From Clostridium transplantifaecale (lineage in GTDB: Bacteria; Bacillota; Clostridia; Lachnospirales; Lachnospiraceae): a DNA stretch of 64,000 nt. The notes under the pieces are model-generated. The model did no database searches and had not been told where the DNA came from. It worked only from the letters and a program-made list of their open reading frames with translations. How positions within the stretch are numbered: the first letter of the stretch is position 1; each line of letters opens with the position of its first letter. The stretch is from assembly GCF_900626075.1 (NCBI RefSeq), contig NZ_UYZY01000002.1, positions 372,001 through 436,000 on the forward strand, read 5' to 3'. Of this stretch, positions 51,862 through 61,573 are shown in pieces. Both the position numbers and the translations under genes were made by a program.

Positions 51862-51994
51862 GAACTCATAAGGAATCTCAGACTGGAGCAGCGGCATTAC
51901 TGTACGCATCTTACGCAGTAATAAAGTGGCTGCTTCTTGTCCTGCTGAAAACGATACCTAAAAACGAAACATATATTAAAGGAGGAACTATTAT

Positions 51995-52918
51995 ATGAAA
52001 CTTCCCTCATCAATCACCCTGTGTGAGGTGGGCTTGCGTGACGGCCTTCAGAATGAAAAGTATATCTTAAGCACCGAGCAGAAGCTGGAACTGCTGCGCG
52101 GCCTCATTGATGCAAAATTTCCGGTCATTGAAGTCGGCTCTTTTATGCATCCGAGGGCCGTACCTCAGATGGCAAACACCGATGAAGTCTTTAAGGCCAT
52201 CGGAGAGGTTCCCGGAGTTGAGCTGCGCGCACTCATCCCGAACCTGAGAGGAATCCAGAGAGCTATTGACTGCGGCTGTAAAAAGGTGAAGCTCAACGTC
52301 TCAGCCAGCCGTCAGCACAACTTAAAAAATCTGAACATGACTCCCGAGGAGAGTGTAGCCGGTTTCGCCTCCTGCGTGGAAGCCGCAGGTGAAAATGGAA
52401 TTGAAATTTCCGGTTCCATCTCCATGCCGTTCGCCTCCCCATGGGAAGGACGCATTCCGATCGAGGATGTCGATGCCATCATCGAAGCTTACCTGAAGGT
52501 GGGAATCACCGAGATTTCCCTGTCTGATGCCTCCGGTATGGCGGTACCTAACCAGGTTTATGATATCTGCTGCCATGTCAAAGAGAAATATCCTCAGGCA
52601 ACCTGGTGGCTGCATTTCCACAACACACGCGGCATGGCTATGGCCAACATCCTGGCAGCCATGGAAGCCGGAATGGACCGTTTCGACAGCTCCTTCGGCG
52701 GACTCGGCGGATGCCCGTTCGTACCGGGTGCGGCCGGCAACATTTCGACAGAGGACGTGCTCCACATGTGTGAAGAGGCAGATATCGCTACGGGAATTGA
52801 CATTGCGAGGGTAATTGAACTTTCCAAAAATCTCCGAGAGGTTTTAAATCATGATATGGAAAGCTACATACTGCGCGCCGGAAGATCCAGGGATCTGATC
52901 CAGTCGCAGCAGGTGTAA
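51995..52918 (+). CDS. Hydroxymethylglutaryl-CoA lyase-like protein
   Basis: This 307-residue DRE-TIM metallolyase has VGLRDGLQNEK at the N-terminus, the metal histidines in WLHFHNTRGMAMAN, and FGGLGGCPFVPGAAGNISTED, the cysteine-containing loop that is the signature of HMG-CoA lyase. HMG-CoA lyases cleave 3-hydroxy-3-methylglutaryl-CoA to acetoacetate and acetyl-CoA, and some relatives act on similar hydroxyacyl-CoAs. ATG 51995 follows AAAGGAGG. It is a single gene divergent from the TRAP/AroE row and ends at a strong terminator. In context it may finish breakdown of a branched acid. The family assignment is strong, the substrate is inferred. Confidence 0.88.
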   Translation: MKLPSSITLCEVGLRDGLQNEKYILSTEQKLELLRGLIDAKFPVIEVGSFMHPRAVPQMANTDEVFKAIGEVPGVELRALIPNLRGIQRAIDCGCKKVKLNVSASRQHNLKNLNMTPEESVAGFASCVEAAGENGIEISGSISMPFASPWEGRIPIEDVDAIIEAYLKVGITEISLSDASGMAVPNQVYDICCHVKEKYPQATWWLHFHNTRGMAMANILAAMEAGMDRFDSSFGGLGGCPFVPGAAGNISTEDVLHMCEEADIATGIDIARVIELSKNLREVLNHDMESYILRAGRSRDLIQSQQV

Positions 52919-52920
52919 GG

Positions 52921-52978
52921 TTAGCGGTAATAAAAAAAGCGCGCTCCTGAGGGGAGCGTGTTTTTTTATTGCCGCTAA
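52921..52978 (+). terminator. Strong intrinsic terminator after HMG-CoA-lyase-like gene
   Basis: A nearly perfect hairpin spans TTAGCGG (52921-52927) to CCGCTAA (52972-52978), with a GC-rich core (GCGCTCC/GGGAGCG) flanked by A- and T-runs. Confidence 0.85.
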
Positions 52979-53202
52979 AGGGGGTGGAGATGGGGCTTCA
53001 GTCCCGGCCATAACCTCCCTCTCACCATCCCGCCCCCGATCGTTTTGGCGCGTTCTCATTTCTCAATTAAAGGGTATATTGAACGTCTTCCCGCGTTCTG
53101 ATATAATGAAATTAATAAATAAATCTGCGCCCCGCGTACCCTGAACCGCTCTTCATCTAAGGCCGGTTTTTAACCGCATCCCCTTGTCAGGAGGCTGAAT
53201 CT

Positions 53203-54195
53203 ATGAAAATGAGGACCTGTACCCGAAAGCCGGTACGGCTGCGCACGGCAAGTGCTGCAATCGTACCGGGAACTGTGACGTCGTTTACATCCCTTCCCCT
53301 GTTTCTGTTTATTTTTGTATTTACTCTTTTCTGCTCTTTCCCATCCGCCGCGGCTAACATAAACGCCCCGTCACCGGAATCTTTTATTGACGGTGTTTCG
53401 CTGCAAAAGAAAGTGATCGTGGACACGGACGGATTGCGGATCACTGCCGATCATCTGGAGATTACGGAGGATACCTTCGACTCCTCTTACAAGGTGTCCG
53501 TCATCTTCCGTGTGGAAAACCGTTCTTCGCAGAATGTTCATCTTATGACATCCGCTTTAGGATGTTATGTAAACGGTCAGCAGGTCGGCGGAGGCAGTGA
53601 GATGCTGGACATTCCCAAAGGCGAAACACAGTCTCCCGCTCTTGTCACCCTGACTCCATCCTCCCTGGCCGGAAGCGGTATCCGGTATATCAGTACGATT
53701 GAAAACTCACTGTTTGTCCGTATCGGTGAATCCGGAGGAAGTTCTACCCGTTTACTGAGTGAAAAGTATACGCTGGAGACAGCTTCCACGCGCTCTGATG
53801 AGTCCGTGGTTCCTTTCGCAGGTTCCTGCCTCCATGATGGGGACGGAATTAAAATTTATGCAGTGACGGAAGAAATCAACAGTAGAAATGCCGGCAAGTT
53901 ATTTCTGCTCCGGGTGGAGAATTATTCCGGGCATTATCTAGAATTAAAAGCGCCTCTGGGCATGATGTACGGCGGCTCACTGAAGGCCGTCATCGGTCCT
54001 AACAAATACAGCGAGGTATCCCTGCCCGACGGTAAGACCGCCACCCTCACTTATTTCCCCGAGCTGGGATTCCGTTCCGACGGCTCCGGCTCCTCGCAGT
54101 TTGAACTGAATATCCAGGCGGAATTCTTTGACTTACTGGAAGAAAAGACTCCCGTCAGCACAAAGACGTACGGGCCGTTCCGGTTCCGGTACTGA
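53203..54195 (+). CDS. Secreted protein with two similar beta-rich domains
   Basis: This 330-residue protein starts MKMRTCTRKPVRLRT and has an N-terminal hydrophobic segment (residues about 30-50, PLFLFIFVFTLFCSFPSA) that looks like a signal peptide or anchor. The rest divides into two related parts: residues about 70-190 (TDGLRITADHLEI... VIFRVENRSSQNVHLM) and about 205-320 (GDGIKIYAVTEEI... LFLLRVENYSGHYLEL). Both share a xxRVEN motif, suggesting internal duplication of a DUF4352-like immunoglobulin-type fold. ATG 53203 follows CAGGAGG. I do not recognise its function. It lies alone between strong terminators. Confidence 0.7.
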   Translation: MKMRTCTRKPVRLRTASAAIVPGTVTSFTSLPLFLFIFVFTLFCSFPSAAANINAPSPESFIDGVSLQKKVIVDTDGLRITADHLEITEDTFDSSYKVSVIFRVENRSSQNVHLMTSALGCYVNGQQVGGGSEMLDIPKGETQSPALVTLTPSSLAGSGIRYISTIENSLFVRIGESGGSSTRLLSEKYTLETASTRSDESVVPFAGSCLHDGDGIKIYAVTEEINSRNAGKLFLLRVENYSGHYLELKAPLGMMYGGSLKAVIGPNKYSEVSLPDGKTATLTYFPELGFRSDGSGSSQFELNIQAEFFDLLEEKTPVSTKTYGPFRFRY

Positions 54196-54226
54196 TTGTC
54201 CAGGCAAAGCCCCCTAAATAAGCACA

Positions 54227-54258
54227 GCCCCGGCAGAATTAAACAATTCTGCCGGGGC
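54227..54258. terminator. Bidirectional terminator
   Basis: GCCCCGGCAGAATT (54227-54240) pairs perfectly with AATTCTGCCGGGGC (54245-54258) around an AAAC loop. An outer CCCCTAAA/TTTAGGGG stem extends it. Confidence 0.85.
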
Positions 54259-54403
54259 CGGCTTCTTTAGGGGGAATTATATCAAATAAGATACGCCTGC
54301 CGCAAAGCTGCTTTCCGGAATGCACATTTCCTTCCGGCGGCTTTTTGGGGATTATGATAAGCAGGGATATCGAATCTGCTCTGGTGTGGCTGTTCTCTAA
54401 ATC

Positions 54404-55261
54404 TTAATCTCTCAGATATTTATCGACCAGCTCTTTGTAGTAATCGGCTCCAATAAATTTCAGATAGTCGGCAAATGCCATAAACTCTCCATTGTAGCCT
54501 TCATCCGTCTCATTTTCTTTGATGTACTTTAAGAGTGATAGAACGGACGCAGTCTGCGCAAACAGGCAGCTGACGGGGAACGTGATAATCTTGTATCCAA
54601 GTTTTCCGCAGTCGGCGGCTGTCATGCCGTCATTGATTCCTTTATTGGCATAGAGGCCAAGATGGATTGGACCGTTAACTCGCGGCGGGAGTGCTTCCAG
54701 TTCCTGCCTTGTCTTCGGCAGGATTTTAACCATATCGGCTCCGGCTGCCATATATGCATTGGCTCTTTCAATCGCCTCCTCAAAAGGCGCATCGGTCCGG
54801 GCAATAATCACCATATCCGGATCTTCGCGTGTTGCAACCGCCGCCTCAATTTTTCCAACCATTTCGTCGGTACTGATTAATTCTGGGGCTTTGATAAACG
54901 GACAGTTCGGCGGCTGCTTCTGATCTTCAATAAACAGTCCGGCAACGCCTGTCTTCTCATATTCCTTTACCGCACGGATTACGTTTAAGGCGCTTCCGTA
55001 ACCACCCTCCGCATCGGCGAGGATCGGGATATCGACTGCATCAACCATCTTACTGAGAATGGAAACCGTTTCATTCAGGGCCAGAAGGCCCGTGTCCGGC
55101 TGTCCCAGCACTACTCCGTGCATTCCATATCCGGTTGTACCGGCGATGGAGAACCCGGAAGCCTGGATCGCCCTCGCACTCAGTGCATCATAGGCACATG
55201 GCGCGATTAGGTAATCGCGTTCCGCAAGAAGTTTACGTATTTTTTTACTCTGTTTTCCCAT
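54404..55261 (-). CDS. Isocitrate lyase/PEP mutase superfamily protein
   Basis: This 285-residue protein has the PEP mutase/isocitrate lyase TIM barrel. It contains PCAYDALSARAIQASGF, SGFSIAGTTGYGMHG, DAEGGYG (usually DADGGYG) and MVIIARTDAPFEEA. The active-site loop that normally reads K-K/R-C-G-H is replaced by EDQKQPPNCPF, so the lyase base is missing and a standard 2-methylisocitrate lyase reaction is doubtful. Related members include oxaloacetate decarboxylase and dimethylmalate lyase. ATG 55261 follows GAGGGG; an earlier frame from 55291 lacks a site. It has its own promoter, sharing a 13-base element with the aldehyde dehydrogenase promoter. Confidence 0.83.
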   Translation of the reverse strand: MGKQSKKIRKLLAERDYLIAPCAYDALSARAIQASGFSIAGTTGYGMHGVVLGQPDTGLLALNETVSILSKMVDAVDIPILADAEGGYGSALNVIRAVKEYEKTGVAGLFIEDQKQPPNCPFIKAPELISTDEMVGKIEAAVATREDPDMVIIARTDAPFEEAIERANAYMAAGADMVKILPKTRQELEALPPRVNGPIHLGLYANKGINDGMTAADCGKLGYKIITFPVSCLFAQTASVLSLLKYIKENETDEGYNGEFMAFADYLKFIGADYYKELVDKYLRD

Positions 55262-55387
55262 AAAAACCCCTCTTTCTTCTCTCTTTAACATTGTTTTCCG
55301 GCACTCTCTTCAATATTCACTTACACTGAATCACACTGCTGGTTTTGCTCCGTCCGGCTGGTATTACCGGTGTTCTAAATTGTTTTT

Positions 55388-55418
55388 ATTATATCGCCTC
55401 CGCCTCACCAAAGTCTAA
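55388..55418 (-). promoter_or_regulatory. Promoter of the PEP-mutase-family gene
   Basis: On the minus strand TTAGAC (55418-55413), a 19-base spacer and TATAAT (55393-55388). The surrounding GGTATTAGACTTT is identical to that before the aldehyde dehydrogenase gene at 28006-28018. Confidence 0.55.
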
Positions 55419-55566
55419 TACCTGTTTTATATCGGTTTGATAGAATGATTCTATGAAGCTTTTTCAACGTTTTGTGGTATTTTTACAATTTTTTGCCGCT
55501 CAGAAGATAGATAACTATATAAATAGTACAATGTATTTTGTTTATTCTTCTTTATTATCATTGTAA

Positions 55567-57093
<1,527 letters not shown>

Positions 57094-57130
57094 ATAATGC
57101 TGATTTGAATTATGGATACAGACAAAAGAG

Positions 57131-57187
57131 CCTCCCTCCCCGGTATGAAACCATTCTGATTTTGTGCCGGGGAGGAGGGCCGTTTTC
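57131..57187 (+). terminator. Intrinsic terminator after gdhA
   Basis: CTCCCCGG and CCGGGGAG form a GC-rich stem (57136-57143 and 57167-57174) flanked by further CCTCC/GGAGG pairing and followed by a short T-run. Confidence 0.65.
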
Positions 57188-57274
57188 TATTTATTTATAC
57201 ACAAAAAGGGATACTGCTCCAGTAGGTTTTTCATCTACTTTTGCAATATCCCCATATTCTTTCATAAACTGTAT

Positions 57275-57784
57275 TTAAAACTGCATATCCGCTAAGCCAA
57301 ACCGATCAATTGTTTTATCTGGAGCTGCATCGTGAAAATATACATTATCTTCCTCGTAAGTTCCACTTTCCTCCTGCTGATCCATCAATCTTTTCCGGGC
57401 CTCCAGCCCCTCCAGATTTAAAATAGACTGATAATCATTTTCAAAGTTTAATCCATTGTCTTCGTGATTCGTACATCTTCCGTTGCTATCAAAATTGTAG
57501 ACACGGCCATTTTCTGTTAACTCGTCATACCTTAATTCGCCTGACGGATTAAGATAATACCAATTCCCCTGCGTGGTCAGCACCCATCCTGTTTTCATGT
57601 AGCCGTCTGCATCAAAGTAATATAGTTTTTCATCAATTGTTACCCACTGAGAAGCCGGATAGCTCCCATCATCATTCTGATACCACCATCCTGTCGTATT
57701 CTGCTCCCACTGTCCTGCAAAAGATGTCATGCTTACCATCATTGACAAACATGCCGCTACAAGAAATGTGCTCAATTTCTTCAT
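57275..57784 (-). CDS. Secreted cell-wall-binding repeat protein
   Basis: This 169-residue protein has a cleavable signal peptide (MKKLSTFLVAACLSMMVSMTSFA) followed by choline-binding-type repeats: TGWWYQNDDGSYPASQWVTI, KLYYFDADGYMKTGWV and NWYYLNPSGEL, with the aromatic/glycine pattern of such modules, then an acidic C-terminal tail. Such repeats hold proteins to teichoic acid or other wall polymers. ATG 57784 follows GGAGG. It has no catalytic domain, so it may be a wall-attached adhesin or accessory protein. It lies alone between gdhA and the AraC/GyrI gene. Confidence 0.85.
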   Translation of the reverse strand: MKKLSTFLVAACLSMMVSMTSFAGQWEQNTTGWWYQNDDGSYPASQWVTIDEKLYYFDADGYMKTGWVLTTQGNWYYLNPSGELRYDELTENGRVYNFDSNGRCTNHEDNGLNFENDYQSILNLEGLEARKRLMDQQEESGTYEEDNVYFHDAAPDKTIDRFGLADMQF

Positions 57785-58007
57785 CCCCAACTACCTCCTC
57801 CTGCTATAATAATCTGTTTCTATTATAACGTGGATTAGAAATTAATTCCACCCCTTTCGTCCCTCTAAAAGCTCATACTGCTTATCTCTTCCATTTACTT
57901 TGTTACGTATTACTAATTTATTAATTACTAATCTTATTCTTACTTTATTTTCATAACTGTTTTTATGGCTTTCCCATACGCGGCATGCATGCTCTGCTGC
58001 CCTGTAT

Positions 58008-58859
58008 CTACTTTTTTACAACCGGAATCCAGACTTCAAACTGCGCATTCGCCGGATCCGGGTTGAGGTAGACCTCGATATCCGGGGCGCTGCCATACTC
58101 ATATCCGGACGAAGGCAGCCATTCCGTCACGATGCGCTGTTCCAACTCCTGAATGGAGCGGTTAGTTCCCGAGCCGGCGAATATCGCCCAGGTGGCAGCC
58201 GGTACCGTGAACTCTTCAAAAGAAGTACCCTCCACCGGATGAGAACTTGCAACAGCAATAAAGTACTTCCAGTCTTCCTCGTCATAGCAGGCGCTCACGC
58301 CCAAAAGCCCCATGGGGCTGCCGTCCATCATTGCAGCCAGTTTCTGCACCGTGCCATCCATAGCCGCCTTTTGCCACATACCGGGAACGACTGCGAAATT
58401 TTCCTCAATGTCTTTGCTCATGGAACCGGATACCCCAATAATACGGAACGCTTCTTTTTCTTCGATTCTGTAATTCATCTCTTCCACTCCTTTAATCGTG
58501 ATTTTAAAGCTGAGCGGCGGAAAAGATTTGAGCGGCGTTCCCCCTTTGCGGACTGCCGAGGGCGCGATTCCCTGAACGCCCTGGAACGCCCTGTTAAAAG
58601 CGGTCGGGGAAGAATAGCCGTATTTCAGCGCTATGTCTATGATTTTTTCATCGCTTCCCTGCAGTTCCACCGCTGCCAGGGACATTCTCCTGCGGCGGAC
58701 ATACTCCGACAGGGACACTCCCGCCATATACCCGAACATCCTTTGAAAATGATAGGTGGAACAGCAGGCGATCTTCGCAAGCTGTCCATAATCAATTTCC
58801 TCCGCAATGTGCTCTTCGATATAATTCATTGCTTTATTCAGGCGTTCTATCCACTCCAT
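58008..58859 (-). CDS. AraC-family regulator with GyrI-like effector-binding domain
   Basis: This 283-residue protein has an N-terminal AraC DNA-binding domain (residues 1-105: YGQLAKIACCSTYHFQRMFGYM and IIDIALKYGYSSPTAFNRAFQ) and a C-terminal GyrI/BacR-like ligand-binding domain (residues about 125-283). Similar proteins (Rob/SoxS-like) regulate transporters in response to small organic molecules. ATG 58859 follows AGGAGG. Directly behind this site lie 14 perfect copies of a 7-base repeat, so the distance from promoter to gene can change by slippage. The MATE gene at 60209 is a possible target. Confidence 0.87.
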   Translation of the reverse strand: MEWIERLNKAMNYIEEHIAEEIDYGQLAKIACCSTYHFQRMFGYMAGVSLSEYVRRRRMSLAAVELQGSDEKIIDIALKYGYSSPTAFNRAFQGVQGIAPSAVRKGGTPLKSFPPLSFKITIKGVEEMNYRIEEKEAFRIIGVSGSMSKDIEENFAVVPGMWQKAAMDGTVQKLAAMMDGSPMGLLGVSACYDEEDWKYFIAVASSHPVEGTSFEEFTVPAATWAIFAGSGTNRSIQELEQRIVTEWLPSSGYEYGSAPDIEVYLNPDPANAQFEVWIPVVKK

Positions 58860-58872
58860 CTTTTTTCCTCCT

Positions 58873-58970
58873 GCTCTTTGCTCTTTGCTCTTTGCTCTTT
58901 GCTCTTTGCTCTTTGCTCTTTGCTCTTTGCTCTTTGCTCTTTGCTCTTTGCTCTTTGCTCTTTGCTCTTT
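58873..58970. repeat. Fourteen perfect tandem heptamers upstream of AraC/GyrI gene
   Basis: GCTCTTT is repeated 14 times without a mismatch over 98 bases. The array begins 13 bases beyond the AraC start codon, next to its AGGAGG site, and lies in the 5' leader or promoter. Arrays of this kind change length by strand slippage and often vary gene expression. Confidence 0.95.
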
Positions 58971-59031
58971 AAAGAGATTCTATCCGTTATTCCTGTTCTT
59001 TTCCTCTCTTTCCATGCACAAAAAAGAGAGG

Positions 59032-59940
59032 TTACCTGACCGTGGCCCGCCTGACATGACGGCTCACCGCCTCAATCCGTTCCAACTCCCGCTCCATAAC
59101 CGCCAGAAACTTTTCTGCGGCCCCGTTCCGGTCCGTTTTTCTTTTTAGATAGTAAATAATCTGGGCCGGAGGGCCTTCTTCCAGGGGCCGGATTGCAATG
59201 CCCAGTTTTTCTCTCAGTTTCAGCGCGGCCGTAGCCGGGATAATAGCCCAGACATCCCTGAATCCAAGAAAATACTCCATAAGTGACATCTGGTCAAGCA
59301 CCATCCTGGCACACGCAGAAGATTTAAACCGGAAATCATGCCACAAATCATATTCCGGGCTCCAGGGCAGCCGTATTTCATCGGATGCATTGAGCTGCGA
59401 GGGATGAACCGCCTCTGCATAACGTGTCCCCGGCCCCAGGGCCAGCAGCATGTCCTCCTCAAACAGAGGGACCGTCTCCACTCCCCTCACCTCCATATCG
59501 TCTGAGATCAAAGCCAGATCAATCTGTCCTTCCGCCACATGCCCATACGCCTCCAGGGAGTGATAATTGGAAAATTTCAGCAGATATTCCGGGTTCTCGG
59601 CCATAAAACCGGAACAAACGGTAGGGAACAGGTACGTACTGATACTGTTAACAGCCGAAACCCTCAGTGTTCCGGCCTGATCCATCCGGTCAATCTCTCT
59701 GGCCTCCTTCCACAGCTCCAGATACCTCTCCGCGACCGGCACAAACGCTTCTCCTTTGTCGGTCAGCTCAATCGTCCTCTGTCCTTTCCCTCTTTTTATA
59801 AGCCTATACCCCAGCTCATTCTCCAGCGCCTGAATCCGCTTGCTGAGAGCTGGCTGAGTTACATAAAGTTTTCCCGCAGCCGATGTAATGCTGCCCGACT
59901 GCAGAGCCGTGAGAAATGCCCTAATCTCAAGTTCTGTCAT
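59032..59940 (-). CDS. LysR-family transcriptional regulator
   Basis: This 302-residue LysR protein has the helix-turn-helix ITSAAGKLYVTQPALSKRIQAL and an effector domain starting TLRVSAVNSISTYLFPTVCS. ATG 59940 follows GGAGGGGGAG; the longer frame from 59985 has no site. It is divergent from the MATE gene at 60209, 268 bases away, and probably controls it. The regulator resembles CysB/ArgP-like members. The inducer is unknown. Confidence 0.86.
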   Translation of the reverse strand: MTELEIRAFLTALQSGSITSAAGKLYVTQPALSKRIQALENELGYRLIKRGKGQRTIELTDKGEAFVPVAERYLELWKEAREIDRMDQAGTLRVSAVNSISTYLFPTVCSGFMAENPEYLLKFSNYHSLEAYGHVAEGQIDLALISDDMEVRGVETVPLFEEDMLLALGPGTRYAEAVHPSQLNASDEIRLPWSPEYDLWHDFRFKSSACARMVLDQMSLMEYFLGFRDVWAIIPATAALKLREKLGIAIRPLEEGPPAQIIYYLKRKTDRNGAAEKFLAVMERELERIEAVSRHVRRATVR

Positions 59941-60208
59941 ATTCTCCCCCTCCATGACCGCCACCGCAGCAGCGGCCACCCCCATAATGGCCTCTCTTGT
60001 GAGGACGGTTCCTGTAATAGTCGCCTATAATCCGTTCAAAATATAACTAATAGTTTATATTATAAGGCAATATTCAGAATTTTACAATACAGGCCGCCTG
60101 ACTTATAATATCACCATACCGGCCGGGGCCACTCCCTTCCCTTTTCTGCCCCGCCGGTAGAGTCCTTGCTTCACATCTTAACTTAATTGCAGAAAGCAGG
60201 TAACTAAA

Positions 60209-61573
60209 ATGCAAAGAGAAAAAGACTTACTCCATAGCGGCATCTGCTCCTCCCTCCTGTTCCTGATGGGTCCATTAATTATAGGGAATATTTTTCAGCA
60301 GCTTTATAACACCATAGACGCCGTTGTAATCGGTAAATATGCAGGATTAGAAGCCTTTGCAGCCATCGGGGTATCGGGAACTATTATGAATCTCTTTATC
60401 TTTGTAATCAGCGGCTGCTGTTCGGGCATTGCCATCATTCTGGCCCAATATTATGGGGAAGGGAATGATTCTGATTTCCGGAACGAGGTGTTCATGGCAT
60501 TTACCCTGGGCAGTGCCGGCGTCCTGGGTATCAGCATCCTGGCTTTTTGCAGCGTCGGGTCCATCCTCCGTTTTCTTCAGACTCCTCCTGAAGTAGCCGC
60601 ACAGGCGGCCGTATACCTCAAGATTATATTTGCCGGGCTGATTCCCGCCTTTTTTTACAATCTCTGCTCAGCCATCCTCCGTTCCATCGGCAATACGGTA
60701 ATTGCTCTTTTGATTCTAATCTCTGCCATCGTACTGAACTTTGCCATGGATCTGCTCTTTATCAGAAACTTCGGCATGGGGATAGCGGGAGCCGCGGCCG
60801 CGACAATACTGGCCCAGATCCTGTCCGCCATTCTCGGAATTATTTATCTTGTGAAAAGTTACCCCTCCCTGCTCTTTCGGAAGGAAGATATGCATTTCAG
60901 CCGCGGGCTTTTTTTCAGGACTCTGCGCTACTGCTTTGTATCCGCGCTTCAACAGGCCAGCCTGTATCTGGGGAAGCTTCTGGTGCAGGGCACGGTCAAT
61001 TCCATGGGAACGGAAATGATTTCCGCCTACACAGCTACGACAAAGGGGGAAGGTTTTGCCAACTCCTTCGGAGACAGCGGCACAGATGCACTCTCGGTCT
61101 TCATCGCCCAGAATACGGGGGCAGGAAACCGGGACAGAGTCAGAAAAGGATTTAATAAGGGATTTCTGCTGCTGGCTGCCATGGGAATCTCCCTGTCCTT
61201 TGCCATGTACATAACCGCCGGCATAAGCGTCTCCTTTATTTCCGGCACAGATAACCCGATCGTAATAAAAGAGGGAGTGCGCTACATGGCAGTCATCTCC
61301 CTCTTCTATCTCTTTAATTATATCGGCGCCGCTTATGTGGGCTTTTTTAATGGTATCGGAAAGGTGGGCGTATCGGCCGTCAGCGTTGTATTCCACATCT
61401 CCATCCGTGTCGTCATCTCCTGGCTCTTCATCCGGAAACTGGGGCTCATTGCCGTGGCTTTCGCCACCGGAACCGGCTGGGCCGCCCTGGCGCTGTGCCA
61501 GACCGTGCTTTATCTGGCACGTTACCGCAAACGTCAGTCAATTACCGCCTCCGCAGGAAGCCGCTGTGAATAA
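60209..61573 (+). CDS. MATE-family efflux transporter
   Basis: This 454-residue membrane protein has twelve helices. The first half begins FLMGPLIIGNIFQQLYNTID, the usual MATE opening, and SGCCSGIAIILAQYYG follows; the second half holds FIAQNTGAGNRDRVRKGFNK. It differs from the MATE gene at 7704. The ribosome-binding site before ATG 60209 is weak (GCAGGTAA). It overlaps the convergent K+/H+ antiporter gene by 40 bases at its end. The divergent LysR gene is the likely regulator. Confidence 0.88.
   Translation: MQREKDLLHSGICSSLLFLMGPLIIGNIFQQLYNTIDAVVIGKYAGLEAFAAIGVSGTIMNLFIFVISGCCSGIAIILAQYYGEGNDSDFRNEVFMAFTLGSAGVLGISILAFCSVGSILRFLQTPPEVAAQAAVYLKIIFAGLIPAFFYNLCSAILRSIGNTVIALLILISAIVLNFAMDLLFIRNFGMGIAGAAAATILAQILSAILGIIYLVKSYPSLLFRKEDMHFSRGLFFRTLRYCFVSALQQASLYLGKLLVQGTVNSMGTEMISAYTATTKGEGFANSFGDSGTDALSVFIAQNTGAGNRDRVRKGFNKGFLLLAAMGISLSFAMYITAGISVSFISGTDNPIVIKEGVRYMAVISLFYLFNYIGAAYVGFFNGIGKVGVSAVSVVFHISIRVVISWLFIRKLGLIAVAFATGTGWAALALCQTVLYLARYRKRQSITASAGSRCE

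Larger units (their letters stand above)
51596..51994. other. Divergent promoter region
   Basis: This 399-base stretch separates the eight-gene row from the HMG-CoA-lyase-like gene. It holds one promoter for each direction and two perfect inverted repeats. I see no gene and no known riboswitch in it. Confidence 0.6.

Noticed and set aside
51862..51994. Riboswitch or T-box leader before the HMG-CoA-lyase-like gene
   Set aside because: The leader is short, has only a modest hairpin and lacks a T-box TGGNACC element or any riboswitch core I know.
58885..59148. Open frame of Leu-Phe-Ala-Leu-Cys-Ser repeats across the heptamer array
   Set aside because: It results from translating the simple repeat; no ribosome-binding site and no protein character.
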